NCBI RefSeq assembly: GCF_006829085.1
Contig: NZ_BJTC01000012.1
Span: 126,008 to 190,007, forward strand
DNA: 64,000 nucleotides
From: Chryseobacterium sp. ON_d1
Lineage (GTDB): Bacteria > Bacteroidota > Bacteroidia > Flavobacteriales > Weeksellaceae
Reading direction: 5' to 3'
The position numbers and the translations under genes were made by a program. The notes below the pieces were generated by a model that did no database searches, was not told the DNA's origin, and was given only the letters and a program-made list of their open reading frames with translations. Position 1 is the first letter of the stretch. Every line of letters begins with the position of its first letter. Below, in pieces: positions 25,923-34,266 of the stretch.

Positions 25923-25930
25923 TACCTTTG
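25923..25930 (+). promoter_or_regulatory. -7 promoter box of the DUF4407 gene
   Basis: TACCTTTG matches TAnnTTTG; a TTG at 25904-25906 lies 16 bases upstream, slightly closer than usual. The box includes an in-frame TTG at 25928, so translation should start at ATG 25946. Confidence 0.55.
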
Positions 25931-25945
25931 TATAAATTTTCAGGT

Positions 25946-27016
25946 ATGAAAACAAACCAACAAACTATAAATCAAGGGACTCATAAAATAAACTGGTTCC
26001 AAAAATTCCTGATGGTCTGTTCCGGAGGAAATATTCACATCTTAAGAAAGACTCCAAGCGAATGGAATAAATTTTCCGGAATTGGAGGAATTGTACTTTT
26101 CACTGCAGTATTTGCGACTTTATCTGCAGGCTATGCCATGTATACGGTATTTGATAATATCTGGGCATCTGTAGGTTTTGGAATTCTCTGGGGATTGATG
26201 ATCTTCAATCTTGACCGTTATATTGTTTCTTCCATTAAGAAAACCGGAACGTGGTGGAATCAGGTTCTGATGGCCATTCCCCGTCTTATTCTTGCTACAT
26301 TTTTAGGAATCATTATTTCTAAACCTTTAGAGCTTAAAATTTTTGAAAAAGAAGTAAACAAACAGCTGAATACGATTATCCAAAGAAATAAAAAGCAACT
26401 TCAGGGAGAAATGAATGGAAGGATTCTTCAGCAGAGCGGTCCTTTTGAGACTGAAAAACAACAGATTTCAGGAAAAATTGCCCAGTATCAGAAAGCATAT
26501 GATTCCGCTTCGGTAGAGCTTGAAAAAGAAATTCTGGGAAAACAATCCGGCTTAACCAGTGGAAAAGAAGGTTACGGTCCAAACGCCAAGCGTAAACAGG
26601 AATTGAAAGAGCAGCGCAGGCAGGACCTTGAGAACTTCCAAAAACAGTCAGCTCCACGACTGGAATACCTCGATAAAGAAATATCCAAGGTATATACCAA
26701 CCTGGAAACAGAAAGAAAATCCACAGAAACTTTTGAAGATAAATTTAATGGATTTGCAGCAAGGCTTCAGGCATTGGATGAGCTTGGTAAAAATTCTGCT
26801 ATCATAGGACTTGCAGCCACTTTTATCATGGGATTGTTTATCTGTCTTGAAATCTCTCCGGTGCTGGTAAAATTAATTTCTCACATAGGTCCATATGATT
26901 ATCTTTTAGAAAAAACAGAAAAGGATTTCAGGTTATACTCCAAAGAAAAAATTGAAAAAGGAAATGCTCTGACAGACTTCAGAATCGAAGATTTCAAAGA
27001 TCATTTAAAAAAATAA
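25946..27016 (+). CDS. DUF4407 membrane protein
   Basis: The protein has 356 residues. The DUF4407 core is clear: FLMVCSGGNIHILRKTPSEWNKFSGIG, then four membrane helices in total (about 46-68, 72-92, 112-132, and 290-312). Between the third and fourth lies a long charged, Gln-rich coiled-coil (about 140-275). FNLDRYIVSSIKK is a family hallmark. Function unknown; the family is widespread in Bacteroidota. It is followed by a strong terminator and stands alone. Confidence 0.88.
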   Translation: MKTNQQTINQGTHKINWFQKFLMVCSGGNIHILRKTPSEWNKFSGIGGIVLFTAVFATLSAGYAMYTVFDNIWASVGFGILWGLMIFNLDRYIVSSIKKTGTWWNQVLMAIPRLILATFLGIIISKPLELKIFEKEVNKQLNTIIQRNKKQLQGEMNGRILQQSGPFETEKQQISGKIAQYQKAYDSASVELEKEILGKQSGLTSGKEGYGPNAKRKQELKEQRRQDLENFQKQSAPRLEYLDKEISKVYTNLETERKSTETFEDKFNGFAARLQALDELGKNSAIIGLAATFIMGLFICLEISPVLVKLISHIGPYDYLLEKTEKDFRLYSKEKIEKGNALTDFRIEDFKDHLKK

Positions 27017-27086
27017 AACAGTACCTGCTATCTCTAAAGATTAGAGAAAAAATCTATAATAATATAAATTTCAATAAATAAAATCT

Positions 27087-27116
27087 AACCTTTTACACTG
27101 CTGTAAAAGGTTTTTC
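27087..27116 (+). terminator. Rho-independent terminator
   Basis: AACCTTTTACA and TGTAAAAGGTT form a perfect eleven-base stem with a CTGC loop and a T run. It ends the DUF4407 transcript. Confidence 0.88.
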
Positions 27117-27179
27117 TTTTATTTAAGTATTTTATGCGAAATATTTTCTAATTTTATACTACTTAAAATCTTTATTATC

Positions 27180-27773
27180 ATGAAAAACTTATTTTTTGTA
27201 TGTACGCTGCTGATATGCAGTGCATTTGCTCCTACACTAAAAGCTCAGGCATCAGATCCATATTTGGGACAAATTGCTTTTGTTCCTTATAATTTTGCCC
27301 CGAAAAACTGGGCAGAATGCAACGGACAACTTCTTCCTATCGCTCAAAACCAGGCTCTTTTTGCTCTTCTAGGGACTACTTACGGAGGAAACGGAACAAC
27401 TACATTTGCCTTACCCGATATGAGGGGAAGGGTACTTGTACATAACGGCCAGGCTCCCGGAGGCCCTACAACATATACCATGGGCCAAATCGGAGGAACA
27501 GAAAGTGTGACATTAACGGTAACACAAATACCACCACACAATCACACGGTAAATGCCGTAACCGCTGATGGGAATCAAAATTCCCCAACCAACAGTCTTC
27601 CTGCTGACACCAAAATTCTTGACAAAGAATATTCTGATGCTGCAGCCAATACCACAATGAAAAGTACAATGGTGAATAATACGGGAGGAGGTCAGCCTCA
27701 CGAAAACAGACCCCCGTTTATAACCTTGAAATGTATTATTTCATTGGTAGGAGTCTTTCCAACCCAAAACTAA
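27180..27773 (+). CDS. Secreted tail-collar domain protein (MdpB-like)
   Basis: The protein has 197 residues and a signal peptide at 1-22 (KAQA site). A phage tail collar domain follows: YLGQIAFVPYNFAPKNWAECNGQLLPIAQNQALFALLGTTYGG, then FALPDMRGR and the PPHNHTV motif. Microcystin-dependent-type proteins of this fold occur in many non-phage bacterial genomes. The signal peptide and the lack of other phage genes argue that it is an exported trimeric fibre-like protein rather than a virion part. It is followed five bases later by a T9SS cargo gene. Confidence 0.85.
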   Translation: MKNLFFVCTLLICSAFAPTLKAQASDPYLGQIAFVPYNFAPKNWAECNGQLLPIAQNQALFALLGTTYGGNGTTTFALPDMRGRVLVHNGQAPGGPTTYTMGQIGGTESVTLTVTQIPPHNHTVNAVTADGNQNSPTNSLPADTKILDKEYSDAAANTTMKSTMVNNTGGGQPHENRPPFITLKCIISLVGVFPTQN

Positions 27774-27778
27774 TTATT

Positions 27779-28471
27779 ATGAAAATTCTTTACTTAGTAG
27801 GTCTCGCTCTCGGAAGCTCAGCTTTTGCGCAGACGATAACTTTTACCGGATGTTCTAATCTGTTTAGCAGTCCTCCCAATACGTATACATTTAATAAAAC
27901 CGGAGTAGATACTTTTAATAAAAACATCTATATGACCACTCCTATTGATGGTGGACAGGATTGTAGCGGACTGGGAACCTGTGAGTTCAAAATTCAGTGG
28001 AACAATGCTCTTACAAGGTGGGAATTTCTTGGTGATGAAGGAAATGGAACATTTACCACTCCCTCTTTACTTTATTATAATTCGACAGGAAATAATGCAC
28101 TTCCTATTCCCCCAGGCAATACTGTGGGAACGTGGGTAGAAAATACAGCTGTTACAAATGGACAATGCGGAGGAAATCTCACTGCAGGAAATTCCACCAT
28201 GACAGGTGATGTACAGACTACAACATTGGGAACTTCAGAGCTTGCTAAAAATAAAATCCAGATCTTCCCTAATCCGGTGATCGATTTTATCCGTATTTCG
28301 GGTATTGATGACGGACTGTCTGTTCAGATTTATAATATTGATGGACGCCTGGTAAAATCTGAAGCATTTGATTCAAAAATTGATGTTTCACAACTTGCTC
28401 CTGGTGGGTATATTTTAAAGATAAGTACCAGAAATTTTCAGACTCACCAGTTTAAATTCGTGAAAAAATAA
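27779..28471 (+). CDS. Secreted protein with T9SS type A sorting domain
   Basis: The protein has 230 residues from ATG 27779; a longer frame overlaps the tail-collar gene and is rejected. A signal peptide covers 1-18 (SAFAQ). The mature N-terminal domain has four or more Cys residues (FTGCSNLF, DCSGLGTCEF, NGQCGG). The last 75 residues (IQIFPNPVIDFIRISG to FKFVKK) are a type A T9SS sorting domain. It is a probable operon partner of the tail-collar protein. Function unknown. Confidence 0.82.
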   Translation: MKILYLVGLALGSSAFAQTITFTGCSNLFSSPPNTYTFNKTGVDTFNKNIYMTTPIDGGQDCSGLGTCEFKIQWNNALTRWEFLGDEGNGTFTTPSLLYYNSTGNNALPIPPGNTVGTWVENTAVTNGQCGGNLTAGNSTMTGDVQTTTLGTSELAKNKIQIFPNPVIDFIRISGIDDGLSVQIYNIDGRLVKSEAFDSKIDVSQLAPGGYILKISTRNFQTHQFKFVKK

Positions 28472-28497
28472 ATTACTTTTAAAGAATAAAAACATTT

Positions 28498-28532
28498 AAA
28501 GCTTTCGGAAATACCGGAAGCTTTATTTTTTT
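28498..28532 (+). terminator. Rho-independent terminator
   Basis: AAAGCTTTCGG and CCGGAAGCTTT pair at ten of eleven positions around AAATA, followed by a T run. It closes the tail-collar/T9SS pair. Confidence 0.8.
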
Positions 28533-28550
28533 AGAAGGAATATTTTTTGC

Positions 28551-28760
28551 ATGAACCGGAGTATGCCATCAAGTGTTGTAAACCATTTCATTTATATCCC
28601 TGAAACTGAAATATTGAGAATTATATATCAGTCAGGAGCGGTTTATGACTATCTGAAGGTTCCTGCTGATATTGTTCAAAAATTTGGAAAAGCAAGATCT
28701 AAAGGGCAATTCCTGAATAAAGTTATCAAGCCCAGATTCAAATATATAAAGGTTAAATAA
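28551..28760 (+). CDS. KTSC domain protein
   Basis: The protein has 69 residues and is almost entirely a KTSC domain: SSVVNHFIYIPETEILRIIYQSGAVYDYLKVPADI, then KARSKGQFLNKVIKPRFKY. The family is named after the C-terminal domain of some lysyl-tRNA synthetases and is predicted to bind nucleic acid; the role of the stand-alone form is unknown. Its stop codon is part of the following terminator hairpin. Confidence 0.82.
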   Translation: MNRSMPSSVVNHFIYIPETEILRIIYQSGAVYDYLKVPADIVQKFGKARSKGQFLNKVIKPRFKYIKVK

Positions 28761-28791
28761 AAAATGTCTCCATTGGAATGGAGACATTTTT
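28760..28791. terminator. Bidirectional terminator between KTSC gene and guaB
   Basis: AAAAATGTCTCCATT and AATGGAGACATTTTT form a perfect fifteen-base stem with a two-base GG centre. It carries T runs on both strands. Confidence 0.88.
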
Positions 28792-28804
28792 GAATATTTT
28801 AGTC

Positions 28805-30265
28805 TTATAAAGAATAATTCGGAGCTTCCTGTGTAATAATCACATCGTGCGGGTGGGATTCTTTCAATCCGCTTCCGGTAATCATGACCAGTTTAGAATC
28901 TTTCTGAAGTGTTTCAATATCTTTTGCACCACAGTATCCCATACCTGCTCTCAGACCTCCTGTCAGCTGAAAAATTACATCTTCCAATTTTCCTTTATGC
29001 GGAACTCTTCCTTCAATTCCTTCCGGAACAAATTTCTTAGCTTCACTCTGGAAATATCTTTCTTTACCTCCTCTCTTCATTGCTGAAAGGCTACCCATCC
29101 CTTGATAAGATTTGAATTTTCTTCCCTGGAAGATAATTTCTTCTCCCGGTGCTTCGTCGGTTCCTGCTAAAAGCGAACCCAGCATTACTGCACCTGCTCC
29201 ACTAGCAATCGCTTTAACAATATCTCCTGAAAGTTTGATACCTCCGTCAGCAATTACCGTGACATTTTGAGACTTGGCATATTCGTAAACATTATAAATA
29301 GCGGATAACTGAGGTACTCCTACTCCTGCAACCACTCTGGTTGTACAGATAGAACCTGGTCCCACTCCTACTTTCAGCACATTAGCTCCTGCTTCAATAA
29401 GATCTTTAGCTGCCTCGGCAGTTACAATATTCCCTCCTACAACATCAAGATTCGGATATGCTTTTCTGATTTCTGAGATTTTGTCTAAAACTCCTTTAGA
29501 ATGACCATGTGCAGAATCGATTGCTACGATATCAACACCTGCCTGTACCAAAGCTTCAATTCTCGCCAGCGTATCTTCTCCTACTCCTACTCCTGCTCCT
29601 ACGATAAGACGTCCATTCTCATCCTTATTGGCATTAGGATATTCCAATTGATTATCAATATCCTTGATGGTAATTAAACCTACAAGTTTATTATCTTTAT
29701 CTACAATAGGAAGTTTTTCAACCCTGTTCTTAAGAAGGATTTCTTTAGCTTTTTCAAGATTGGTATCTTTATCTGAAGTGATCAGATTATCTTTGGTCAT
29801 GATCTCTTCCACTTTCATATCAAGATTTTCCTGATACTTTACATCTCTGTTGGTAATAATTCCGATCAGAACATTATCAGCATCCACTACCGGTAAGCCA
29901 GAAATTTTGAATTTAGCCATCATTTCTTTAGCCTGTCCTAAAGTATGGTCTTTAGATAAAGTTACCGGATCCGAAATCATTCCGTTTTCGGAACGTTTCA
30001 CACGGTTTACCTGAGCAGCCTGCTCAGCAATCGGCATGTTTTTGTGAATAAAGCCTAACCCTCCCACTCTCGCTAAAGCAATAGCCAGATCAGCTTCAGT
30101 AACAGTGTCCATCGCAGCGGAAACTATCGGAACATTCAGCGTGATTTTGTCGGTAAGTCTTGATTTTAATGAAACCTGGTTAGGTAAAACTTCTGAATAA
30201 GAAGGGACTAGAAGAACGTCATCGAAAGTGATGGCTGTCTCTACAATTTTGTTATGAATAGACAT
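28805..30265 (-). CDS. guaB: Inosine-5'-monophosphate dehydrogenase
   Basis: The protein has 486 residues, the normal length. It oxidises IMP to XMP with NAD+, the first committed step to guanine nucleotides. The catalytic loop GPGSICTTR carries the nucleophilic Cys. Two CBS domains (about residues 95-210) are inserted in the TIM barrel, and the mobile flap GRVPHKG is present. The start ITFDDVLLVP is typical. A TAATTTTG box (30287-30280, minus strand) gives a leader of about 10 bases. Monocistronic. Confidence 0.97.
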   Translation of the reverse strand: MSIHNKIVETAITFDDVLLVPSYSEVLPNQVSLKSRLTDKITLNVPIVSAAMDTVTEADLAIALARVGGLGFIHKNMPIAEQAAQVNRVKRSENGMISDPVTLSKDHTLGQAKEMMAKFKISGLPVVDADNVLIGIITNRDVKYQENLDMKVEEIMTKDNLITSDKDTNLEKAKEILLKNRVEKLPIVDKDNKLVGLITIKDIDNQLEYPNANKDENGRLIVGAGVGVGEDTLARIEALVQAGVDIVAIDSAHGHSKGVLDKISEIRKAYPNLDVVGGNIVTAEAAKDLIEAGANVLKVGVGPGSICTTRVVAGVGVPQLSAIYNVYEYAKSQNVTVIADGGIKLSGDIVKAIASGAGAVMLGSLLAGTDEAPGEEIIFQGRKFKSYQGMGSLSAMKRGGKERYFQSEAKKFVPEGIEGRVPHKGKLEDVIFQLTGGLRAGMGYCGAKDIETLQKDSKLVMITGSGLKESHPHDVIITQEAPNYSL

Positions 30266-30360
30266 CTTTACTTTCTTTGCAAAATTAGGTTATTTTAACG
30301 AGATATGAAAATCCTTTATGATAGTTTAAATAAAATTTAATAATCAATAACTTAAATCGA

Positions 30361-30387
30361 AAAAACCGTTCTTTTATCAGAACGGTT
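30361..30387 (-). terminator. Terminator of the ECF sigma operon
   Basis: AACCGTTCT and AGAACGGTT make a nine-base stem; on the minus strand it is followed by TTTTTT. It lies downstream of the last gene of the five-gene operon. Confidence 0.8.
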
Positions 30388-30451
30388 ACGGTACAAAATA
30401 ATTGAATATGTAGAAACTACTTGTTATATATTATAATTTTTGATTAAAAGC

Positions 30452-31156
30452 CTACTTAATAACCTTACCATTTTCATCCAGATTTTCAATGTGTGTCTGG
30501 TTATTTTTATCGACATATACTTGTAATCTTACTTTTCCTTTACTGTCACGGATAAAAATACCCACATCTCCATTAGCTGTCTTACCCGCAAATAAACGTT
30601 CATTGGTTAATCTTCCCTGTTCCCTGAGTTTTGCATATGCTTTTTTGCTTGCAACGGGATCATTTAATTTTTTCAAAGAATCCTCAAACTTAATCATTGC
30701 TTCCAGTGGAAAATCATCAGGCCGGTCCCAGAGTTTCAAGCCATATACTCTTTTTTTATCATTCCCTGCTGATTCGGAATATTGCAGCTGCATGATCTGA
30801 TCGGTCTTCCTCTGATCTACAGAATACACCATTCCCGATTCTTTTTCATTACCATCATATACAAGACCTCCACATTCGTCTCCCAAAGCGTTGAAGAAAA
30901 TAATTCCTGCAGCTCTTTCACGAGGTTTTAACGCTTTATGATTTACCAATCCGGGATGCTGACGTTCTTTGTTACTGATCACCATTTTTAATGTTCCATC
31001 TTTCTCTACGACATTGATGCGCTCTACATCTATTTCTTTAAAACGTTCGTTGGAAGACTGATTTTTAAATGCGAGAAAGAAAAACATAGCACACAGTACA
31101 GTAAGTACAACGGCATAGATTTTAAGGATCCTGACTTCTCTCATTAATTTTTCCAT
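30452..31156 (-). CDS. Membrane-anchored hypothetical protein
   Basis: The protein has 234 residues. A single membrane helix near residues 12-29 anchors a large extracytoplasmic domain. The C-terminal part includes NGDVGIFIRDSKGKVRLQVYVDKNN and the N-terminal part VEKDGTLKMVISNKERQ, two similar beta-hairpin modules of the form KDGxxKMxIxN / DSKGKxRLQVYV. No named family is recognised. It is the last gene of the ECF sigma operon. Confidence 0.65.
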   Translation of the reverse strand: MEKLMREVRILKIYAVVLTVLCAMFFFLAFKNQSSNERFKEIDVERINVVEKDGTLKMVISNKERQHPGLVNHKALKPRERAAGIIFFNALGDECGGLVYDGNEKESGMVYSVDQRKTDQIMQLQYSESAGNDKKRVYGLKLWDRPDDFPLEAMIKFEDSLKKLNDPVASKKAYAKLREQGRLTNERLFAGKTANGDVGIFIRDSKGKVRLQVYVDKNNQTHIENLDENGKVIK

Positions 31157-31186
31157 GTTCAGACAGTTTAGAGATTTATACGTTGA

Positions 31187-31690
31187 TTATTGGGTAGAAA
31201 CAGAGTTGATCATCTTTGAGATATCATTTGCTGTAAAATTTCCTTTTACATCTACAAACACCATTTCATTGGCATTGGAACCTACGGTAAGCAGCATATT
31301 TTTAATAACATCTCCATCCTGCTTTACCATTATATTGATATGATCTCCATCATGTTTTATGGTTGCCCATTCTTCATAATGATGATTATTCAGATATTGG
31401 ACATAGTCGTTGAGCATTTGCTGACTTCCGTTGGTAACCGTAAGCAGCTTTATTTTTGAAGCCTTCCTGATCAGACTTATCATCTCTTCACTTTCTCCGT
31501 CCTCCCTCAGAGCCTTTTTAATATATGATTTGGCAAGAACCATCGGAACATTAATACTTGCAAACTGAGCTCCTTTAAAATCATATTTTGAATTCTGAAA
31601 AAAATCAATATTAGGCTTTTCCGAAACGATACACGACTGCAGCATACCTATGGTCAGAATAACGAGGAAAATGTTTTTAAGAGTTTTCAT
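31187..31690 (-). CDS. DUF4252 lipoprotein
   Basis: The protein has 167 residues. The lipobox MLQSC puts the lipidated Cys at residue 20. The rest matches DUF4252, with helical SYIKKALREDGESEEMISLIRKASKIKLLTV and a DFVFVDV-like strand near the end. The gene before it also has a DUF4252 domain, so there are two copies in a row. DUF4252 proteins in Bacteroidota commonly sit in ECF sigma operons. It lies 11 bases after its upstream neighbour. Confidence 0.8.
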   Translation of the reverse strand: MKTLKNIFLVILTIGMLQSCIVSEKPNIDFFQNSKYDFKGAQFASINVPMVLAKSYIKKALREDGESEEMISLIRKASKIKLLTVTNGSQQMLNDYVQYLNNHHYEEWATIKHDGDHINIMVKQDGDVIKNMLLTVGSNANEMVFVDVKGNFTANDISKMINSVSTQ

Positions 31691-31701
31691 GGTTGGGCTT
31701 A

Positions 31702-32988
31702 TTATTTGATCTGTCTGAAACTTCCTCCTGAAACTTTATCTACCTTTGCATCCAGTTCCGGATTTCCTTTCAGCTTCACAGATGCTCCTGATGAAACACT
31801 TACTTTTAGTTTATCGGTAACCAGCAAAGAAAGACTTGCTCCAGAAGTAGATTCTGCCACAGCCGTTGCAATCTTAAGGTCATCTGCCTTACAGGAAGCC
31901 CCACTGCTTGCATCAATTACGGCAGAATTTGTGGCTCCGGATAAGCTTATGCTGGCTCCGCTTGAAGCATCCAATACCAGTTTATCGGCTTTAATTTCAG
32001 CATTCAAAACGGAACCGGAGTTCACTGCAACAGCTGCTGCCTGTCTCACATTGAATGTCCCTTTAATAATGGAACCTGATCCCGCATCAATCTCCATACT
32101 GTTTTCTGTAACAGGATTCACTGCTGTAAAAACACTTCCCGATGAAGTCTTAATCCCATAAAGATTAGGTGCTGAAACATTCACATTAAGGTTTCTAAAT
32201 CTAAGATTACGTACTCCTTTATTATCAACATATATCTTTAAAACTCCATTTTCCACTCTGGTAATCACATATTGAAGCTTGTCTGCATCTGCAATGACTT
32301 TTACACTTCTCGGATTTTCCTGCTTAAAAGTAACATTCACTCCTACACTAGCATCTATTCTTGAGAACTCCCCTACATTTCTGCTGTCACCATTTAAATA
32401 GGAAGAGGTGTTATCTGACGTAAGGCTGCTTCTCATGGAAGAGGTAACAGATGATGTTGCTGTTTCACCGGAATTGATGATTTTGTTTACATCAGACAGT
32501 TTCATTTTTCCATTAAGAATAAAAATAATATTCTCTTCCTTTGAGTCAACGTTGAACACAAGATTTTCCAGATAATTATCTTTTTCATCTTCAGCAAGAA
32601 ACTTCATAGAAGTTCCTTCACTGTTCATGGACATCAGCTCATTGAAATTAAGAGACCTTAAAGCTTTGTTCACTCTATCCGTTTTCTCCTCATTCATCTT
32701 TATATTGGCCAGGTTTTCATCTTTAAGACGATCCGGAAAAGTAATTTTGGGGATAATCAGGATCTTAAGGCCATCTACTTCATTCAAAATAGGTTTTATT
32801 TTCCCTACATAGGCATCATTCACATCAATGGTGTTCAATAGTTTGAACATCGGTTTTTTGATATTGATAGAGGTTACTCCTCCGTTTTTTTCAAAATCCT
32901 GAAAAAGCTTATCCAGTTTATCAGTCTGTGCAGAATAGGTTGCAAAACTGCTTAACATTATGGCTATTATAAAAAATATTTTTTTCAT
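31702..32988 (-). CDS. DUF4252 plus GIN (DUF2807) domain protein
   Basis: The protein has 428 residues starting at the Met at 32988, giving a signal peptide ending TYSAQ; a longer frame would overlap the upstream gene. Residues 20-165 are DUF4252-like. Residues 190-428 form a head GIN domain, a beta-helix repeat region seen as recurring DASSGAS, SSGASVKL and NSGSVLNAE turns. It is probably an outer-envelope protein. The domain fusion fits with the neighbouring single DUF4252 lipoprotein. Function unknown; possibly target of the linked sigma factor. Confidence 0.82.
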   Translation of the reverse strand: MKKIFFIIAIMLSSFATYSAQTDKLDKLFQDFEKNGGVTSINIKKPMFKLLNTIDVNDAYVGKIKPILNEVDGLKILIIPKITFPDRLKDENLANIKMNEEKTDRVNKALRSLNFNELMSMNSEGTSMKFLAEDEKDNYLENLVFNVDSKEENIIFILNGKMKLSDVNKIINSGETATSSVTSSMRSSLTSDNTSSYLNGDSRNVGEFSRIDASVGVNVTFKQENPRSVKVIADADKLQYVITRVENGVLKIYVDNKGVRNLRFRNLNVNVSAPNLYGIKTSSGSVFTAVNPVTENSMEIDAGSGSIIKGTFNVRQAAAVAVNSGSVLNAEIKADKLVLDASSGASISLSGATNSAVIDASSGASCKADDLKIATAVAESTSGASLSLLVTDKLKVSVSSGASVKLKGNPELDAKVDKVSGGSFRQIK

Positions 32989-33004
32989 GGGATTGATCTG
33001 ATTT

Positions 33005-33682
33005 TTAGTATTCGCTGTCAAGATTTTCATTTTTCTGAGAAGATGCTACTGTTTTTTTAAATTCATTTCCTAATTTCATAAAGGAATATTTGGCAACATC
33101 TATGGCTTCTTTTTCACTGCTGATTCTTTTTCCGTTGACAATTACATAAGAGTCATTATAAGCTGTCGTAGAATCATTTACACTTCTGTTACCGGAGGCA
33201 TTGCTGACATATCTGGGCCTTGTTTCCTTTTTAAGTCTTCCTCTTTTGGGTAAAATGTCATCCATTACATCTTTTTCTGCCACCTGGTTTTCCTGAAATA
33301 CAGAATCTTTCTTCGCACCGGAAATAGAATCTGTATGGTTAACAGCTACCTGCTCCTGGTGATCACTGTTTTCTTCAATAAACCCTGATTTCTGCTTCAG
33401 GATTTCATCCTTTACCAATTTTTCCCTATCCTGAACGTCCGTATTATAGGTATTCAGGAAAAAACCGATACTGAAAACCAGTATTACGCCGGCGGCCATC
33501 CAGAACCATTTGGGAAAGGAGGGTTTCTTTTTTCCATCCAATGGAATAACAGGTGCAATATCCTGTTCAGGTTCCGCACCTTCTGTAGTCTGAAGAAAGT
33601 CTTCAAAGCTCCAGTCCATTTTTTCTTCCCTGATCTCCTGGAAGATTTCGTTGTATTTATCTTGTAATTGATCTTTTTTCAT
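33005..33682 (-). CDS. Probable anti-sigma-type membrane protein
   Basis: The protein has 225 residues with one membrane helix (residues 60-80, WFWMAAGVILVFSIGFFL). The cytoplasmic N-terminus is acidic with a conserved-looking WSFEDFLQ, and the periplasmic part is charged and low in complexity. The gene overlaps the ECF sigma gene by 26 bases, the usual arrangement for an anti-sigma factor. No zinc-binding HxxxCxxC motif is present, so it is not a classical ZAS type. The role is inferred from position. Confidence 0.65.
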   Translation of the reverse strand: MKKDQLQDKYNEIFQEIREEKMDWSFEDFLQTTEGAEPEQDIAPVIPLDGKKKPSFPKWFWMAAGVILVFSIGFFLNTYNTDVQDREKLVKDEILKQKSGFIEENSDHQEQVAVNHTDSISGAKKDSVFQENQVAEKDVMDDILPKRGRLKKETRPRYVSNASGNRSVNDSTTAYNDSYVIVNGKRISSEKEAIDVAKYSFMKLGNEFKKTVASSQKNENLDSEY

Positions 33683-34166
33683 AGCTCATCAGTTGTGAGA
33701 TTTGTTCTTTTACTTTTTGTCTCGCACGCATCAGGTTTACCCTTACTGCATTTTCCTCCATTTCCAGCATTTCAGAAATTTCGGAAACATCATATTCTTC
33801 TACATCTTTCAAGTGGATGACCATCTTCTGTTTTTCAGGGAGCTGATTGATAAATCCTACAATATGTTCCTTAAGGTTATCAACTTCCATACTGTAAAGC
33901 TCCGAGCGATGAAGCTGCATATCCGCAAAGCCGATCTTTACATCGTGATGCTTCAGCCGGTTCAGGCATTCGTTCCGGACAGACTTCAGCGCATAGGATT
34001 TAAAATTCCCGAACTGCTCAAGCTCATCCCTCTTCTGCCAAAACTTCATCATGAGATCCTGTACAACATCTTCTGCTTCATCACTGCTCATGACAAACCG
34101 TTTCGCAAAACGATACATCTCGTCTTTGAGAATAAACACCGTATTCTTGAAAGTTTCTTGGGTCAT
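33657..34166 (-). CDS. ECF RNA polymerase sigma factor
   Basis: The protein has 169 residues. Region 2 is at about 20-85 (YRFAKRFVMSSDEAEDVVQDLMMKFWQKRDEL), and region 4 is at about 110-160 (INQLPEKQKMVIHLKDVEEYDVSEISEMLEMEENAVRVNLMRARQKVK). It heads a five-gene operon with a likely anti-sigma protein and DUF4252/GIN envelope proteins, and it overlaps the second gene. This suggests a response to envelope conditions. Confidence 0.93.
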   Translation of the reverse strand: MTQETFKNTVFILKDEMYRFAKRFVMSSDEAEDVVQDLMMKFWQKRDELEQFGNFKSYALKSVRNECLNRLKHHDVKIGFADMQLHRSELYSMEVDNLKEHIVGFINQLPEKQKMVIHLKDVEEYDVSEISEMLEMEENAVRVNLMRARQKVKEQISQLMSYEKRSITR

Positions 34167-34224
34167 GAGTTTTGTTTCTTATAGGTAAGACAACTGCCGT
34201 TACATATCTATTACATCAAAAATA

Positions 34225-34254
34225 AAAAAACTTCAAAAAAAATTGAAGTTTTTT
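34225..34254 (-). terminator. Terminator after the GlmU-like gene
   Basis: AAAAAACTTCAA and TTGAAGTTTTTT flank an A-rich loop, with a T run on the minus strand. It separates the GlmU-like gene from the ECF operon. Confidence 0.8.
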
Positions 34255-34266
34255 ATTTTTATTGAA

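Noticed and set aside
27180..27773. Possible prophage fragment because of the tail-collar domain
   Set aside because: No other phage gene, integrase or att-like repeat is nearby, and the protein has a Sec signal peptide.
31706..32161. Plus-strand open frame of 151 codons inside the GIN-domain gene
   Set aside because: It is a mirror of the Ser/Gly/Ala-rich GIN repeats on the other strand.
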